Positions 23,573-31,053 of a DNA stretch of 31,053 nucleotides are shown here, in pieces. The position numbers were made by a program, and so were the translations under genes. The notes below the pieces were generated by a model. It was not told the DNA's origin. It saw nothing but the letters and a program-made list of their open reading frames with translations, and did no database searches. The DNA comes from an uncultured Collinsella sp. Its GTDB lineage: Bacteria; Actinomycetota; Coriobacteriia; Coriobacteriales; Coriobacteriaceae. The stretch lies in the NCBI GenBank assembly GCA_900542275.1, contig UQMW01000020.1, positions 1 to 31,053 of the forward strand, written 5' to 3'. The stretch's first letter is position 1. The number at the start of each line of letters is the position of its first letter.

Positions 23573-24436
23573 TTATAGGTCTCCTTCTCTTTCGCTAATC
23601 AGATAAGGATTGTTTCTGACCGTGTTTGAAACAAAATCCAAATAGTCTGCCTCGGTGACGAGATCATTCGGAACAGGTTTATCTACCGTACTGCCCTCTC
23701 GAACAATTTCAATCAACTTTGGCCAATATGTTTCAATCTTTCCGTTACGACGCTCCGCCTTCATTCGATTCCATGCTTTTGCGCCGCAGGATTCCCTGAA
23801 ACCCTTTCCTGAACTATTTTCAGTATTCGTTTTGTTTTTTACCTGAAACATGGCAGTGCATTCATCGTTGCAAAAGTCGATTGCCGTGAGAATCTTCCCT
23901 CTGCACCAAATCCATCCATATGGCTTAATTTTTGAATATATGTACTCCTCCAATAGGTTGCCACCTATATTTTCAGCACTCATGAATAAATTGTGGTGCG
24001 CCGCCCACTCGTAAGCGCGCTCTTTTGATCCTGCGTGTTTTGCGTCCATTACCATATGTATCAGTGCTTCATCGGTAACCGTCTTTTTGGGATTCGCGAC
24101 ATAATCACTTGGAAGCGACTGCCATCCCGAAAGAAATTTTGAAATCCATTTGTTTAGCCAAAGTTCCAAAAATGCTTTCGAGTCTAATTCGAGTATATCT
24201 GGCTTCATTGGAATCGAGGGAATCATTGCTGAGGTTTCGGCTTGGAGAAGAATGGGAAATAGCGACTTCATTTCCCTTTTTCTTTCATTGGCGTCATAGT
24301 GACAGGTTTCGTTGTTAATTGTTCGGTCTGCGATGGATTCAAAGAGTTCTTGCGCCGGAATGTGATGCGAGTTGCAGTAATTCAGTGATTCCGATAATTT
24401 CTTTTTGACATCTTCACGTTTTGCGTTTTTAGCCAT
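23573..24436 (-). CDS. Type II restriction endonuclease, probably SinI-like
   Basis: A 287-residue protein, divergent from a C5-cytosine methyltransferase, which makes it the partner endonuclease. The core shows a PD-(D/E)xK-like arrangement: GWIWCRGKILTAIDFC supplies an acidic residue and FQVKNKTNTENSSG supplies the (E/Q)xK end followed by a conserved NTENSS stretch. This pattern resembles the SinI family, whose founder cuts GGWCC, but I cannot verify specificity. The ATG at 24436 has a perfect AAAGGAGG seven bases upstream; a start at 24484 would precede that site. The AT-rich composition relative to guaB and leuS suggests horizontal gain with its methylase. Confidence 0.65.
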   Translation of the reverse strand: MAKNAKREDVKKKLSESLNYCNSHHIPAQELFESIADRTINNETCHYDANERKREMKSLFPILLQAETSAMIPSIPMKPDILELDSKAFLELWLNKWISKFLSGWQSLPSDYVANPKKTVTDEALIHMVMDAKHAGSKERAYEWAAHHNLFMSAENIGGNLLEEYIYSKIKPYGWIWCRGKILTAIDFCNDECTAMFQVKNKTNTENSSGKGFRESCGAKAWNRMKAERRNGKIETYWPKLIEIVREGSTVDKPVPNDLVTEADYLDFVSNTVRNNPYLISEREGDL

Positions 24437-24501
24437 GGTCGTGCCTCCTTTGTGTTGATTTTCAACTAGATAAAACCTATACACAAGCGTATATTTGAAT
24501 T

Positions 24502-24549
24502 AAAATGGACTAAAAAATGTTCAATTACTTAATTGCTGGAGTCCATTTT
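24502..24549. promoter_or_regulatory. Inverted repeat overlapping the methyltransferase start, candidate autoregulatory operator
   Basis: AAAATGGACT (24502-24511) and AGTCCATTTT (24540-24549) are perfect 10-base inverted copies 28 bases apart. The right copy overlaps the ribosome site and TTG start of the methyltransferase, and the left lies in the shared divergent promoter region. The methyltransferase has its own N-terminal HTH, making it the natural candidate binder. Confidence 0.55.
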
Positions 24550-25897
24550 GGAAAATGAGGCGATACTGTCTTCCGCGGAAGTTGCGAGCCGTCTTGGGGT
24601 GACATCTCAGACTGTTACAAGACTATCTCGTAACGGAGATCTCAATTATGCGCTTGTTGGTAAGCGTAGAGTCTATAGAGAGAACGAAATAATCAGCTTT
24701 ATGAGGAAAAAAAATCTATGCTTCGCTCCCGCAGACCATCGCGCTACTGAAGTAGTTGATTCGGCATTAACTGCGGTTTCTTTTTTTTCTGGGGCGCTTG
24801 GCTTGGATTATGGAATGGAGAGGGCCGGTATTTCGTCCAGTCTTTACTGTGAAAATGACACGAAGTGCCGAATGACTATTGCGTCCAATCGGCCTAATGT
24901 TGGTTTGTTAGGAGACATTAATAAGGTTACTCCCGATCGGGTATTTGATTATTCGGGCATTAGCCCCAAAAGGGGTATAGATGTTATGTTTGGCGGGCCT
25001 CCTTGTCAGGCATTTTCTACGGCTGGAGCGCGTCGCGCCTTCGATGACGTTAGGGGCAACGTATTCCTAAAGTATCTCGATCTTGCTGACCATCTTCGAC
25101 CTAAGTATTTGGTAATTGAAAATGTCAGAGGGCTCTTGTCTACGGCATATCCTTTGGAAGCTGGCGGAGAGCCCGTACACGGCGGCGCTATGAAAACGGT
25201 TCTGAACAAACTTGAATCAATGGGCTATGGCGTGAGCTTCAATTTGTATAATGCTGCGAATTTTGGGGCTCCTCAAATTAGGGAGAGAGTTGTCTTGATT
25301 GCTAAACGAGACGGTTCAATCTGTGATTGGCTGACCCCCACGAACTCAAATGACCCCAAGTGGCAACTTAATCCTTGGATGACTTTTTCAGATGCCGTTC
25401 GGGGATTAAAAGACGAACACCATTACGTTCAGTTTCCGGAAAAAAGGCTTAAGTATTTTAAGTTGCTTAAAGAGGGTGAGTATTGGAAGAATTTGCCTGT
25501 GGAGCTTCAGGAAGAGGCGATGGGGAAGGCGTATCGGCTTGGAGGCGGTAAAACGGGTTTTTATAGAAGAATATGGAATGATCGGCCTTCTCCAACTTTA
25601 GTCACAAGCCCGACAATGCCTGCTACTGATTTGTGCCACCCCACAGAAGATCGCCCTCTTTCAATTGAGGAATATCGTGCCATTCAGGGCTTTCCGGATG
25701 ATTGGATTTTCCGAGGTGATATTAGCGATATATATAGGCAAATCGGCAATGCTGTTCCCATTGCTTTGGGGGAGGCTATAGGCAAGTCAATTCTTAAAGA
25801 CATGTCGAAGTCCAATGACAACAATAAAGACTTGTTCGAAGGCTTCCCGTATTCAAGATATAAAAACTCAAGCCAGTTGACTTGGAGTATTCGATAG
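24548..25897 (+). CDS. DNA (cytosine-5) methyltransferase with N-terminal HTH domain
   Basis: About 449 residues. The first ~60 form an excisionase/MerR-like HTH (SSAEVASRLGVTSQTVTRLS, then GKRRVYRENEI). The rest is a full C5-methyltransferase: motif I (SFFSGALGLDYGM), motif IV with catalytic C153 (GGPPCQAFS), motif VI (VIENVRG), motif VIII (QIRERV) and motifs IX-X (SPTLVTSP, RQIGNAVP). It protects host DNA from the divergent endonuclease by methylating the same site, possibly a GGWCC-type sequence if the SinI similarity holds. I prefer the TTG at 24548 because GGAG (24538-24541) is six bases before it; the TTG at 24533 has no such site. The HTH suggests that the enzyme also regulates the R-M promoters. 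Confidence 0.9.
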   Translation: MENEAILSSAEVASRLGVTSQTVTRLSRNGDLNYALVGKRRVYRENEIISFMRKKNLCFAPADHRATEVVDSALTAVSFFSGALGLDYGMERAGISSSLYCENDTKCRMTIASNRPNVGLLGDINKVTPDRVFDYSGISPKRGIDVMFGGPPCQAFSTAGARRAFDDVRGNVFLKYLDLADHLRPKYLVIENVRGLLSTAYPLEAGGEPVHGGAMKTVLNKLESMGYGVSFNLYNAANFGAPQIRERVVLIAKRDGSICDWLTPTNSNDPKWQLNPWMTFSDAVRGLKDEHHYVQFPEKRLKYFKLLKEGEYWKNLPVELQEEAMGKAYRLGGGKTGFYRRIWNDRPSPTLVTSPTMPATDLCHPTEDRPLSIEEYRAIQGFPDDWIFRGDISDIYRQIGNAVPIALGEAIGKSILKDMSKSNDNNKDLFEGFPYSRYKNSSQLTWSIR

Positions 25898-25966
25898 TTC
25901 GGTTTGTTGCAAGTTGCATACACCTTGTATTTCGTGATTTGCTATCATCAGTCGAGTTAACGATGT

Positions 25967-26084
25967 GGCGGGGCGTTCTCACCTTTGCTCGCTGCAAGTT
26001 CCGCACGAGCCGAAGAGCACTTAATGTGCTCTTCGTGCGAGCAGGACTATCCGCAGCAGCGAGTAAAGGTGAGAACGCCCCGCC
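25967..26084. repeat. 118-bp palindromic element with nested hairpin upstream of leuS
   Basis: Outer arms 25967-25995 and 26056-26084 are inverted copies of 29 bases with one mismatch that would be a G-U pair. Inside is a second stem, GAAGAGCAC/GTGCTCTTC (9 bp, TTAAT loop), extended by CGCAC/GTGCG with a five-base bulge. It ends 14 bases before the leuS ribosome site. There is no T run after either arm and no T-box consensus. It could be a leader regulatory RNA or a small mobile palindrome. Confidence 0.7.
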
Positions 26085-26110
26085 CCAACCCAGCTAACAA
26101 AGGAGCTGAT

Positions 26111-28687
26111 ATGTGCGATTGCACAGATCATAAGGACGAGATCCCTGCCTACGACGCACAGGCCATTGAGTCCAAGTGGATGAAGGCGTGGGAGGACTCC
26201 AACCTCTTTGCCGTCGACACCGACGAAAGTAAGCCCAAGAAGTACGTGCTCGAGATGTTCCCGTATCCGTCGGGCGACCTGCACATGGGCCACGCGCGCA
26301 ACTATACCATCGGCGATGCCATGGCCCGTCAGGCCCGCATGCGCGGCTACGATGTGCTGCACCCCATCGGCTTTGACGCCTTTGGCCTGCCTGCAGAGAA
26401 CGCCGCTATCAAGCACAACACGCAGGCTGCTGCCTGGACGTACAAGAACATGGACCAGGCGCTCGCCACGATGAAGCGTATGGGCTTTTCCTACGATCTG
26501 GATCGCATGGTCAAGACCTGCAGCCCCGATTATTACCGCTGGGGCCAGTGGATCTTTGAGAAGTTGTGGGAAAAGGGCCTGGTCTACCGTAAGAAGAACC
26601 CGGTCAACTGGTGCCCCACCTGCAAGACCGTTCTGGCCAACGAGCAGGTCACCGAGGGCAAGTGTTGGCGCTGCGGCACCGAGCCCGAGAAGCGCGATCT
26701 GGAGCAGTGGTACTTCAAGATCACCGAGTACTCCCAAGAGCTACTCGACGATCTGGAGAAGCTCCCCGGCTGGCCCGAGCGCGTCAAGCAGATGCAGGCC
26801 AACTGGATCGGTCGCTCCGAGGGCGCCGAGGTCGACTTTACCCTGTGCGACAAGGATGGCGAGCCCATCGAGGGCGACGAGGGCAAGATCACCGTCTTCA
26901 CCACGCGTGCCGATACGCTCTTCGGTGTCTCCTTCTTTGTCCTGGCCCCCGAGTACGCTCGTCTGCACGAGCTCGTCGAGGGCACGGAGTACGAGGAGGC
27001 CGTGACCAAGATCCTCGAGGACTCCAAGCATATCTCCGCCGTCGAGCGTGCCCAGGGCACCCTCGAGAAGCACGGTGCCTTTACCGGCCGCTACGTGGTG
27101 AACCCGGTCAACGGCGAGAAGGTCCCCGTGTGGGTTGCCGACTACGTCGTGGCCGACTACGGCACCGGCGCCGTCATGGCCGTTCCCTGCGGTGACCAGC
27201 GCGACTTTGAGTTCGCCCGCAAGTACGACCTGCCGATCGTGCCGATCATCCTGGACGATGACGACCGTGCTGCCGTCGAGGCCAACGGCGAGACCATCGA
27301 TACCTTCCATGCCGAGACCGTCGACTGGGATTGCGCCCACGCTGCCGAGGGCACGCTCGTCCAGTCCGGCAAGTACACCGGAATGCGCGGTGGCAAGCAC
27401 TCCGAGGGCGAAGCTGCAATCGTGGCCGACCTCGAGGCCATGGGCTGCGGTCGTCGCAAGGTCGAGTTCCGTCTGCGCGACTGGCTCATCAGCCGCCAGC
27501 GCTATTGGGGCAACCCCATCCCGGCTATCCACTGCGAGCACTGCGGCATCGTGCCCGTGCCCGAGGATCAGCTGCCGGTGACGCTGCCCGAGAACCTGGA
27601 CCTGGGTGCCGGCGAGACCCTCGCCGAGTGCAAGGAGTTCTACGAGACCACCTGCCCGGTCTGCGGCCGCCCGGCCAAGCGCGAGACCGATACCATGGAC
27701 ACCTTCACCTGCTCCAGCTGGTATTACCTGCGCTATACCGACCCGCACAACACCGAGCTGCCCTTCTCCAAGGAAGCCGCCGACCGTTGGATGCCCGTCG
27801 ATAACTACATCGGCGGCATCGAGCACGCCATTCTGCACCTGCTCTACAGCCGTTTCTTTACCAAGGCACTGCGCGACCTGGGTCTGCTGAGTGTGGACGA
27901 GCCCTTCACTAACCTGCTGTGTCAGGGCATGGTCAAGGACGAGAACGGCGACACCATGTCCAAGTCCAAGGGCAACGTCGTGCCCCCGAGCTCGGTTATC
28001 GAGCCCTACGGCGCCGACACCATGCGTTTGGCGATTCTGTTTATCGCCCCGCCCGAGAAGGACTTCGACTGGGACCCCAAGGCCGTCGAGGGTGCCAACC
28101 GCTTTATCAAGCGCGCCTGGCGTATCGTGTGGCAGCTTGTCCAGTTCGGCGACGCCAGCGTGGCCTTCGACAAGTCCGCGCTCGATGAGGTCGCGATGAA
28201 ACTCTATCGCGAGCGTCACCGCACCATCGCCAAGTGCACCGAGGACTTCGATCGCGGCCAGTTTAACACCGCCATCTCGGCCGTCATGGAGCTCGTCAAC
28301 GCGGCGAGCGCCTACCTCAACGCCACCGAGGGTACCGCCCGCGACAAGGCGCTGTGCTACGGCGTGGCTAAGGATATCGTGAGCGTCCTTGCCCCCATCT
28401 GCCCGTTCTGGGCCGACGAGCTGTGGCACGAGGCACTCGGCTGCGAGGGCAACGCCTACACCGCCGCCTGGCCCGAGTTCGACCTGGCCGAGTCCGTTGA
28501 GGACACGGTGCAGATCGTGGTCCAGGTGCTCGGCAAGGTCCGCGGTCGCGTCGACGTTGCCCGCGATGCCTCCAATGAGGATATGCAGGCTGCCGCCGAG
28601 GCCGCCGTCGCCAAGTGGCTCGAGGGCAAGACGGTCGTCAAGGCCATCTGCGTGCCCGGCAAGCTGGTCAACCTGGTGGTCAAGTAA
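26111..28687 (+). CDS. leuS: Leucyl-tRNA synthetase
   Basis: An 858-residue class I synthetase that charges tRNA-Leu. The HIGH signature is HMGH at residues 58-61, and the KMSKS loop is TMSKS at 615-619. A zinc knuckle (WCPTCKTVL ... CWRCGTE) and the CP1 editing domain lie between them, and a second cysteine set (CEHCGIV, CPVCGRP) lies before KMSKS. The C-terminal anticodon-binding region ends in VPGKLVNLVVK. The start at 26111 has AAAGGAG five bases upstream. The frame stays open 42 codons further, but that stretch is the palindromic element and has no ribosome site, so it is not coding. It is a single gene between the R-M pair and the rimP operon, with its own terminator. Confidence 0.97.
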   Translation: MCDCTDHKDEIPAYDAQAIESKWMKAWEDSNLFAVDTDESKPKKYVLEMFPYPSGDLHMGHARNYTIGDAMARQARMRGYDVLHPIGFDAFGLPAENAAIKHNTQAAAWTYKNMDQALATMKRMGFSYDLDRMVKTCSPDYYRWGQWIFEKLWEKGLVYRKKNPVNWCPTCKTVLANEQVTEGKCWRCGTEPEKRDLEQWYFKITEYSQELLDDLEKLPGWPERVKQMQANWIGRSEGAEVDFTLCDKDGEPIEGDEGKITVFTTRADTLFGVSFFVLAPEYARLHELVEGTEYEEAVTKILEDSKHISAVERAQGTLEKHGAFTGRYVVNPVNGEKVPVWVADYVVADYGTGAVMAVPCGDQRDFEFARKYDLPIVPIILDDDDRAAVEANGETIDTFHAETVDWDCAHAAEGTLVQSGKYTGMRGGKHSEGEAAIVADLEAMGCGRRKVEFRLRDWLISRQRYWGNPIPAIHCEHCGIVPVPEDQLPVTLPENLDLGAGETLAECKEFYETTCPVCGRPAKRETDTMDTFTCSSWYYLRYTDPHNTELPFSKEAADRWMPVDNYIGGIEHAILHLLYSRFFTKALRDLGLLSVDEPFTNLLCQGMVKDENGDTMSKSKGNVVPPSSVIEPYGADTMRLAILFIAPPEKDFDWDPKAVEGANRFIKRAWRIVWQLVQFGDASVAFDKSALDEVAMKLYRERHRTIAKCTEDFDRGQFNTAISAVMELVNAASAYLNATEGTARDKALCYGVAKDIVSVLAPICPFWADELWHEALGCEGNAYTAAWPEFDLAESVEDTVQIVVQVLGKVRGRVDVARDASNEDMQAAAEAAVAKWLEGKTVVKAICVPGKLVNLVVK

Positions 28688-28716
28688 GCACTGCGTGCTT
28701 AACTGACGCATAAAAT

Positions 28717-28759
28717 ACGGGGGGGGCGATCCGGCTGGGTTGCCCCCCGTTTTGTTTTG
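28717..28759 (+). terminator. Intrinsic terminator of leuS
   Basis: ACGGGGGGGGC (28717-28727) pairs with GCCCCCCGT (28742-28750), followed by TTTGTTTTG. The stem is very G-rich and lies about 30 bases after the leuS stop. Confidence 0.85.
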
Positions 28760-28840
28760 TCTGCCCAAAGCGCCTGCGGTCAATTGTCCTATTCTTGTGG
28801 AGAAGCTGTGCGCACGCTGACCTGCAGATTCGTACTGTGC

Positions 28841-28869
28841 TTGCACGTTTTCGCAGCTATTGCTATAGT
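28841..28869 (+). promoter_or_regulatory. SigA-type promoter of the rimP-nusA-infB operon
   Basis: TTGCAC (28841-28846) and TATAGT (28864-28869) are separated by exactly 17 bases, a near-consensus SigA promoter. Transcription should begin around 28876, about 70 bases before rimP, so the leader includes the terminator-like hairpin that follows. Confidence 0.75.
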
Positions 28870-28895
28870 TTGCTTGCAAATGAAGTTGTAATTGA

Positions 28896-28927
28896 AAGAA
28901 GTGGGGTTTCGGCCCCGCTTCTTTTTT
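28896..28927 (+). terminator. Terminator-like hairpin in the rimP leader, candidate attenuator
   Basis: AAGAAGTGGGG (28896-28906) pairs with CCCCGCTTCTT (28913-28923) (one G-T wobble) with a six-base loop, followed by TTTT. It lies between the promoter and the rimP start, so every transcript must pass it. This fits termination control of the operon. Confidence 0.7.
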
Positions 28928-28947
28928 GTATGGATGGAGGTGCCGCA

Positions 28948-29442
28948 ATGGTCAAGACTAAGACCGAGCAGGCGATCATCGATGCGCTCGAGGCCGTCGC
29001 TCCCCAGCACGATGTCGACATCGTCGACGTCGAGCTCGTGGGTGCCACCAAGGCCCCCTGCGTGCGCGTGCGTATCGAGGGTGCCGAGGGTCAGAGCCTG
29101 TCGCTCAACGACGTCACGGCCAATACCAAGTGGATCGGCGACGTGATTGAGGAGCTCGACCCCATCTCTTCGAGCTATACGCTCGAGGTATCGAGCCCGG
29201 GTATGGCGCGCCCGCTGCGCCGTCCGCGCGACTTTGCCCGCTTTGTGGGCGAGGACTGCGAGCTCACCTCCACCGCCACCGAGGGCCGTCGCAAGTACGC
29301 CGGCAAGATTGCCGCCGCCACCGAGACGAACGTGACCCTCGAGCTCGAGGACGGCGAGTCCGTTACCCTCGATTTTTCTGATGTTAAAAAGTGCAAGTTG
29401 AAGCCCACCTACGACTTCAAGCCCGCGAAGGAAGGAAAGTAA
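28948..29442 (+). CDS. rimP: Ribosome maturation factor RimP
   Basis: A 164-residue cytoplasmic protein needed for assembly of the 30S ribosomal subunit. The N-terminal domain (VDIVDVELVGA, CVRVRIEG) and the family hallmark YTLEVSSPGMARPLRRPRDF are clear, followed by the SH3-like C-terminal domain (NVTLELEDGESVTLDFSDVKK). The ATG at 28948 follows GGAGG by seven bases; the frame runs upstream but those codons include the leader hairpin. Position directly before nusA and infB is the conserved bacterial arrangement; nusA starts one base after its stop. Confidence 0.95.
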   Translation: MVKTKTEQAIIDALEAVAPQHDVDIVDVELVGATKAPCVRVRIEGAEGQSLSLNDVTANTKWIGDVIEELDPISSSYTLEVSSPGMARPLRRPRDFARFVGEDCELTSTATEGRRKYAGKIAAATETNVTLELEDGESVTLDFSDVKKCKLKPTYDFKPAKEGK

Positions 29443-29443
29443 G

Positions 29444-30691
29444 ATGGCAGCATCCGACATGATGTCCGCCCTGATGGAGCTTTGCCAGGAGAAGCACATC
29501 GACCAGCTCTACCTGATCGACCGCCTGGAGCAGTCGCTCGCCAAGAGCTATGCCGAGATCCTGCATCTTGAGTGGGGCGCTAAGGTGACCATCGACCGCA
29601 CCACCGGCAAGATCTACGTCTACCGCCTGGAGCCGATCGACGATTCCATGGACGAGGAGGGCAACTTCACCGAGTTCGAGGAGATCGACGTCACCCCCAA
29701 GAACACGAGCCGCATCGCTGCCCAGCACGCCAAGGCCGAGATCAACGCCATCGTGCGTAACTCCGCCCGCGAGCAGATCTACGAGGAGTTCTCCGGCCGC
29801 ATCGGTGACCTCATCAGCGGTACCGTGCTGCAGTCCACGCCCGACTTCACGATCGTCAAGATTCGCGAAGGCGTCGAGGCCGAGCTGCCGCACTTCGATC
29901 AGCGTCGTTACGAGAACGAGCGCAACGAGCGTCCGATGGGCGAGCGCTACCTGCACAATCAGCACATCAAGGCCGTGATCATCGACGTTCGCGACCCCAA
30001 CTCCAACCTGCAGCCGGTTCGTGGCGAGCACAGCCGTCCGCCGATTGTCATCTCCCGTACCCACCCCGAGCTCATGCGTCGTCTGTTTGAGCAGGAGGTG
30101 CCCGAGATCTATGAGGGCACCGTCCAGATCAAGTCAATCGCCCGCGAGCCCGGCCAGCGTTCCAAGGTTGCCGTCCACTCGCTCGACGACCGTCTGGATC
30201 CCGTGGGTGCCTGCGTCGGCCCCAAGGGCAGCCGTGTTCGCGCTGTCGTGGGCGAGCTCCGTGGCGAGCGCGTCGACGTCATCCTGTGGGATGCCGATCC
30301 TGCCGTCTACGTCGCCAACGCCCTGTCGCCCGCTAAGGTCACCCGCGTCCTCATCGACGAGGAGAAGGCCTACGCCGGCGTCATCGTCCCCGACGACCAG
30401 CTGTCCCTCGCCATCGGCAAGGAAGGCCAGAACGCCCGCCTCGCTGCGCGCCTGACCGGCTGGCACATCGACATCAAGTCCGAGACGCTTGCCGCCGACA
30501 TCCTCAAGAACGTTCCCGTTCACGAGGAGCCCGCCGCCGACCTGATCGGTGACGAGGAGGACGAGGATGTCCGCCGCTGCGAGTATGTGTCCGAGGACGG
30601 CATCCAGTGCCGCAACCAGGCTCGTCCCGGCTCCCGTTTCTGCGGTGTCCACGACACCGACGCCTTCGATGATGCGGAGGACCTGATCTAG
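29444..30691 (+). CDS. nusA: Transcription termination/antitermination factor NusA with a Cys/His tail
   Basis: A 415-residue RNA-polymerase-associated factor. Domains in order: N-terminal polymerase-binding domain (1 to ~115), S1 domain (~118-200, SGTVLQSTPDFTIVKI), KH1 with GPKG at 259-262 and KH2 with GKEG at 325-328. After an acidic linker the last 45 residues carry C379, C389, C400 and H403 (C-x9-C-x10-C-x2-H), a pattern able to bind zinc and not part of standard NusA. It lacks the acidic repeat domains of the E. coli protein. The ATG is one base after the rimP stop with AAGGAAAG upstream. It may regulate its own operon through the leader hairpin. Confidence 0.96.
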   Translation: MAASDMMSALMELCQEKHIDQLYLIDRLEQSLAKSYAEILHLEWGAKVTIDRTTGKIYVYRLEPIDDSMDEEGNFTEFEEIDVTPKNTSRIAAQHAKAEINAIVRNSAREQIYEEFSGRIGDLISGTVLQSTPDFTIVKIREGVEAELPHFDQRRYENERNERPMGERYLHNQHIKAVIIDVRDPNSNLQPVRGEHSRPPIVISRTHPELMRRLFEQEVPEIYEGTVQIKSIAREPGQRSKVAVHSLDDRLDPVGACVGPKGSRVRAVVGELRGERVDVILWDADPAVYVANALSPAKVTRVLIDEEKAYAGVIVPDDQLSLAIGKEGQNARLAARLTGWHIDIKSETLAADILKNVPVHEEPAADLIGDEEDEDVRRCEYVSEDGIQCRNQARPGSRFCGVHDTDAFDDAEDLI

Positions 30692-30699
30692 CGCGCGGT

Positions 30700-30722
30700 C
30701 GCGCCGGGCGGGCCCCGGCGCG
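30700..30722 (+). other. GC-rich hairpin between nusA and infB
   Basis: CGCGCCGGG (30700-30708) pairs with CCCGGCGCG (30714-30722) as a perfect 9-bp stem with a five-base loop and no T run. It may tune expression or RNA stability between the two genes. The 91-base gap has no ylxR-like gene. Confidence 0.5.
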
Positions 30723-30782
30723 TCTCCCACGCTCGTTCAGTCTCTAGGCACCCAAGGTGCCAGAAAGGGTAGGTGAAGTCAT

Positions 30783-31053
30783 ATGGCAAAAGTCCGTGTG
30801 TCCACCTTGGCCAAAGAGTTCGGCATGACCTCCAAGGAACTGATGGGTCATCTCGCCGATATGAAGATTCCCGCTAAGTCCGCTTCCTCCACCTTGGAGG
30901 ACGCCTATGTCGCCATGGTCCGCAAGCAGCTCGCCTCGGTGATCGAGGCCCGCGCTCAGGTAGTCGAGGCCGCCAAGCAGGCCGAGGAGCAGGCGGCTGC
31001 CGCCGAGGAAGCCGCACGCGCTGCCGAGGCCGAGCGCGAGCGCATCGCCGCCG
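30783..31053 (+). CDS. infB: Translation initiation factor IF-2, N-terminal part (runs off the window)
   Basis: The first 90 codons of infB. MAKVRVSTLAKEFGMTSKEL and HLADMKIPAKSASSTLE form the conserved IF2_N domain; an Ala/Glu-rich coiled linker (QAEEQAAAAEEAARAAEAE) typical of the region before the GTPase domain follows. AGGTGA (30771-30776) is the ribosome site. The catalytic G domain lies beyond the window. Confidence 0.93.
   Translation, partial: MAKVRVSTLAKEFGMTSKELMGHLADMKIPAKSASSTLEDAYVAMVRKQLASVIEARAQVVEAAKQAEEQAAAAEEAARAAEAERERIAA

Noticed and set aside
25985..26110. 42-residue N-terminal extension of LeuS
   Set aside because: Falls in the palindromic element, has no ribosome site, and is not part of LeuS; AAAGGAG marks 26111.
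25967..26110. T-box riboswitch before leuS
   Set aside because: No conserved T-box sequence, no specifier-loop stem and no terminator/antiterminator pair visible.
26741..28948. 735-codon open frame antisense to leuS
   Set aside because: Same codon-bias artefact; leuS on the other strand is unambiguous.
29417..30730. Long frames antisense to nusA
   Set aside because: Low-complexity Val/Asp/Gly products opposite a well-defined NusA.
1..31053. CRISPR array, tRNA, rRNA or intact insertion sequence
   Set aside because: No regularly spaced repeats, cloverleaf or transposase-like protein seen in the window.

Overview
The window looks like a chromosomal segment of a moderately GC-rich Gram-positive actinobacterium, most likely a gut Coriobacteriia of the Collinsella type. 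This is inferred from C/G-ending codons in the housekeeping genes, strong GGAG-type ribosome binding sites, an LPXTG-type wall-anchored protein, a fused RmlC-RmlD enzyme and the gene content. No rRNA, tRNA or CRISPR array was found.

Layout. (1) 85-8619, plus strand: the distal part of a surface-polysaccharide (capsule/EPS) operon of seven tightly packed genes. They are an rmlC-rmlD fusion, an EpsF-like glycosyltransferase, a Wzy-like polymerase, a Stealth-family sugar-phosphate transferase, a polysaccharide-deacetylase-like protein, an ATP-grasp enzyme and a Wzx-like flippase, ending in a hairpin terminator. (2) 8692-10623, minus: a secreted transglutaminase-like protein with a C-terminal ricin-type lectin domain. 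(3) 10916-14460: a two-gene Gabija-type defence system (OLD/TOPRIM nuclease plus UvrD-like helicase). (4) 14461-17608: a decaying stretch holding a frameshifted unknown gene, an AbiF/Abi_2 HEPN gene with a candidate structured RNA in front of it and an in-frame TGA near its end, and a frameshifted LPXTG protein. (5) 17687-19130: an apparent toxin-antitoxin-chaperone (TAC) operon, HigB-like toxin, HTH antitoxin with a C-terminal extension, and SecB-like chaperone, with its own promoter/operator and terminator. (6) 19234-21809: a LacI-family regulator, a degenerate trans-sulfuration-type PLP protein and a ModE-like single-domain regulator. (7) 22003-23514: guaB, an IMP dehydrogenase of the unusual trichomonad-like type. 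(8) 23573-25897: a divergent type II restriction-modification pair (SinI-like endonuclease, and a C5-cytosine methyltransferase with an N-terminal HTH). (9) 26111-31053: leuS, behind a 118-bp palindrome, then the rimP-nusA-infB translation/transcription operon, with infB running off the window end.

Together the window alternates conserved housekeeping blocks (guaB, leuS, rimP-nusA-infB) with accessory cargo: envelope polysaccharide genes and four different anti-phage or addiction modules (Gabija, AbiF-RNA, TAC, type II R-M). The points I find most worth following are the TAC operon, the AbiF locus with its leader RNA and internal stop, the methyltransferase with a palindrome overlapping its own start, the long palindrome before leuS, and the promoter-proximal terminator in front of rimP-nusA.
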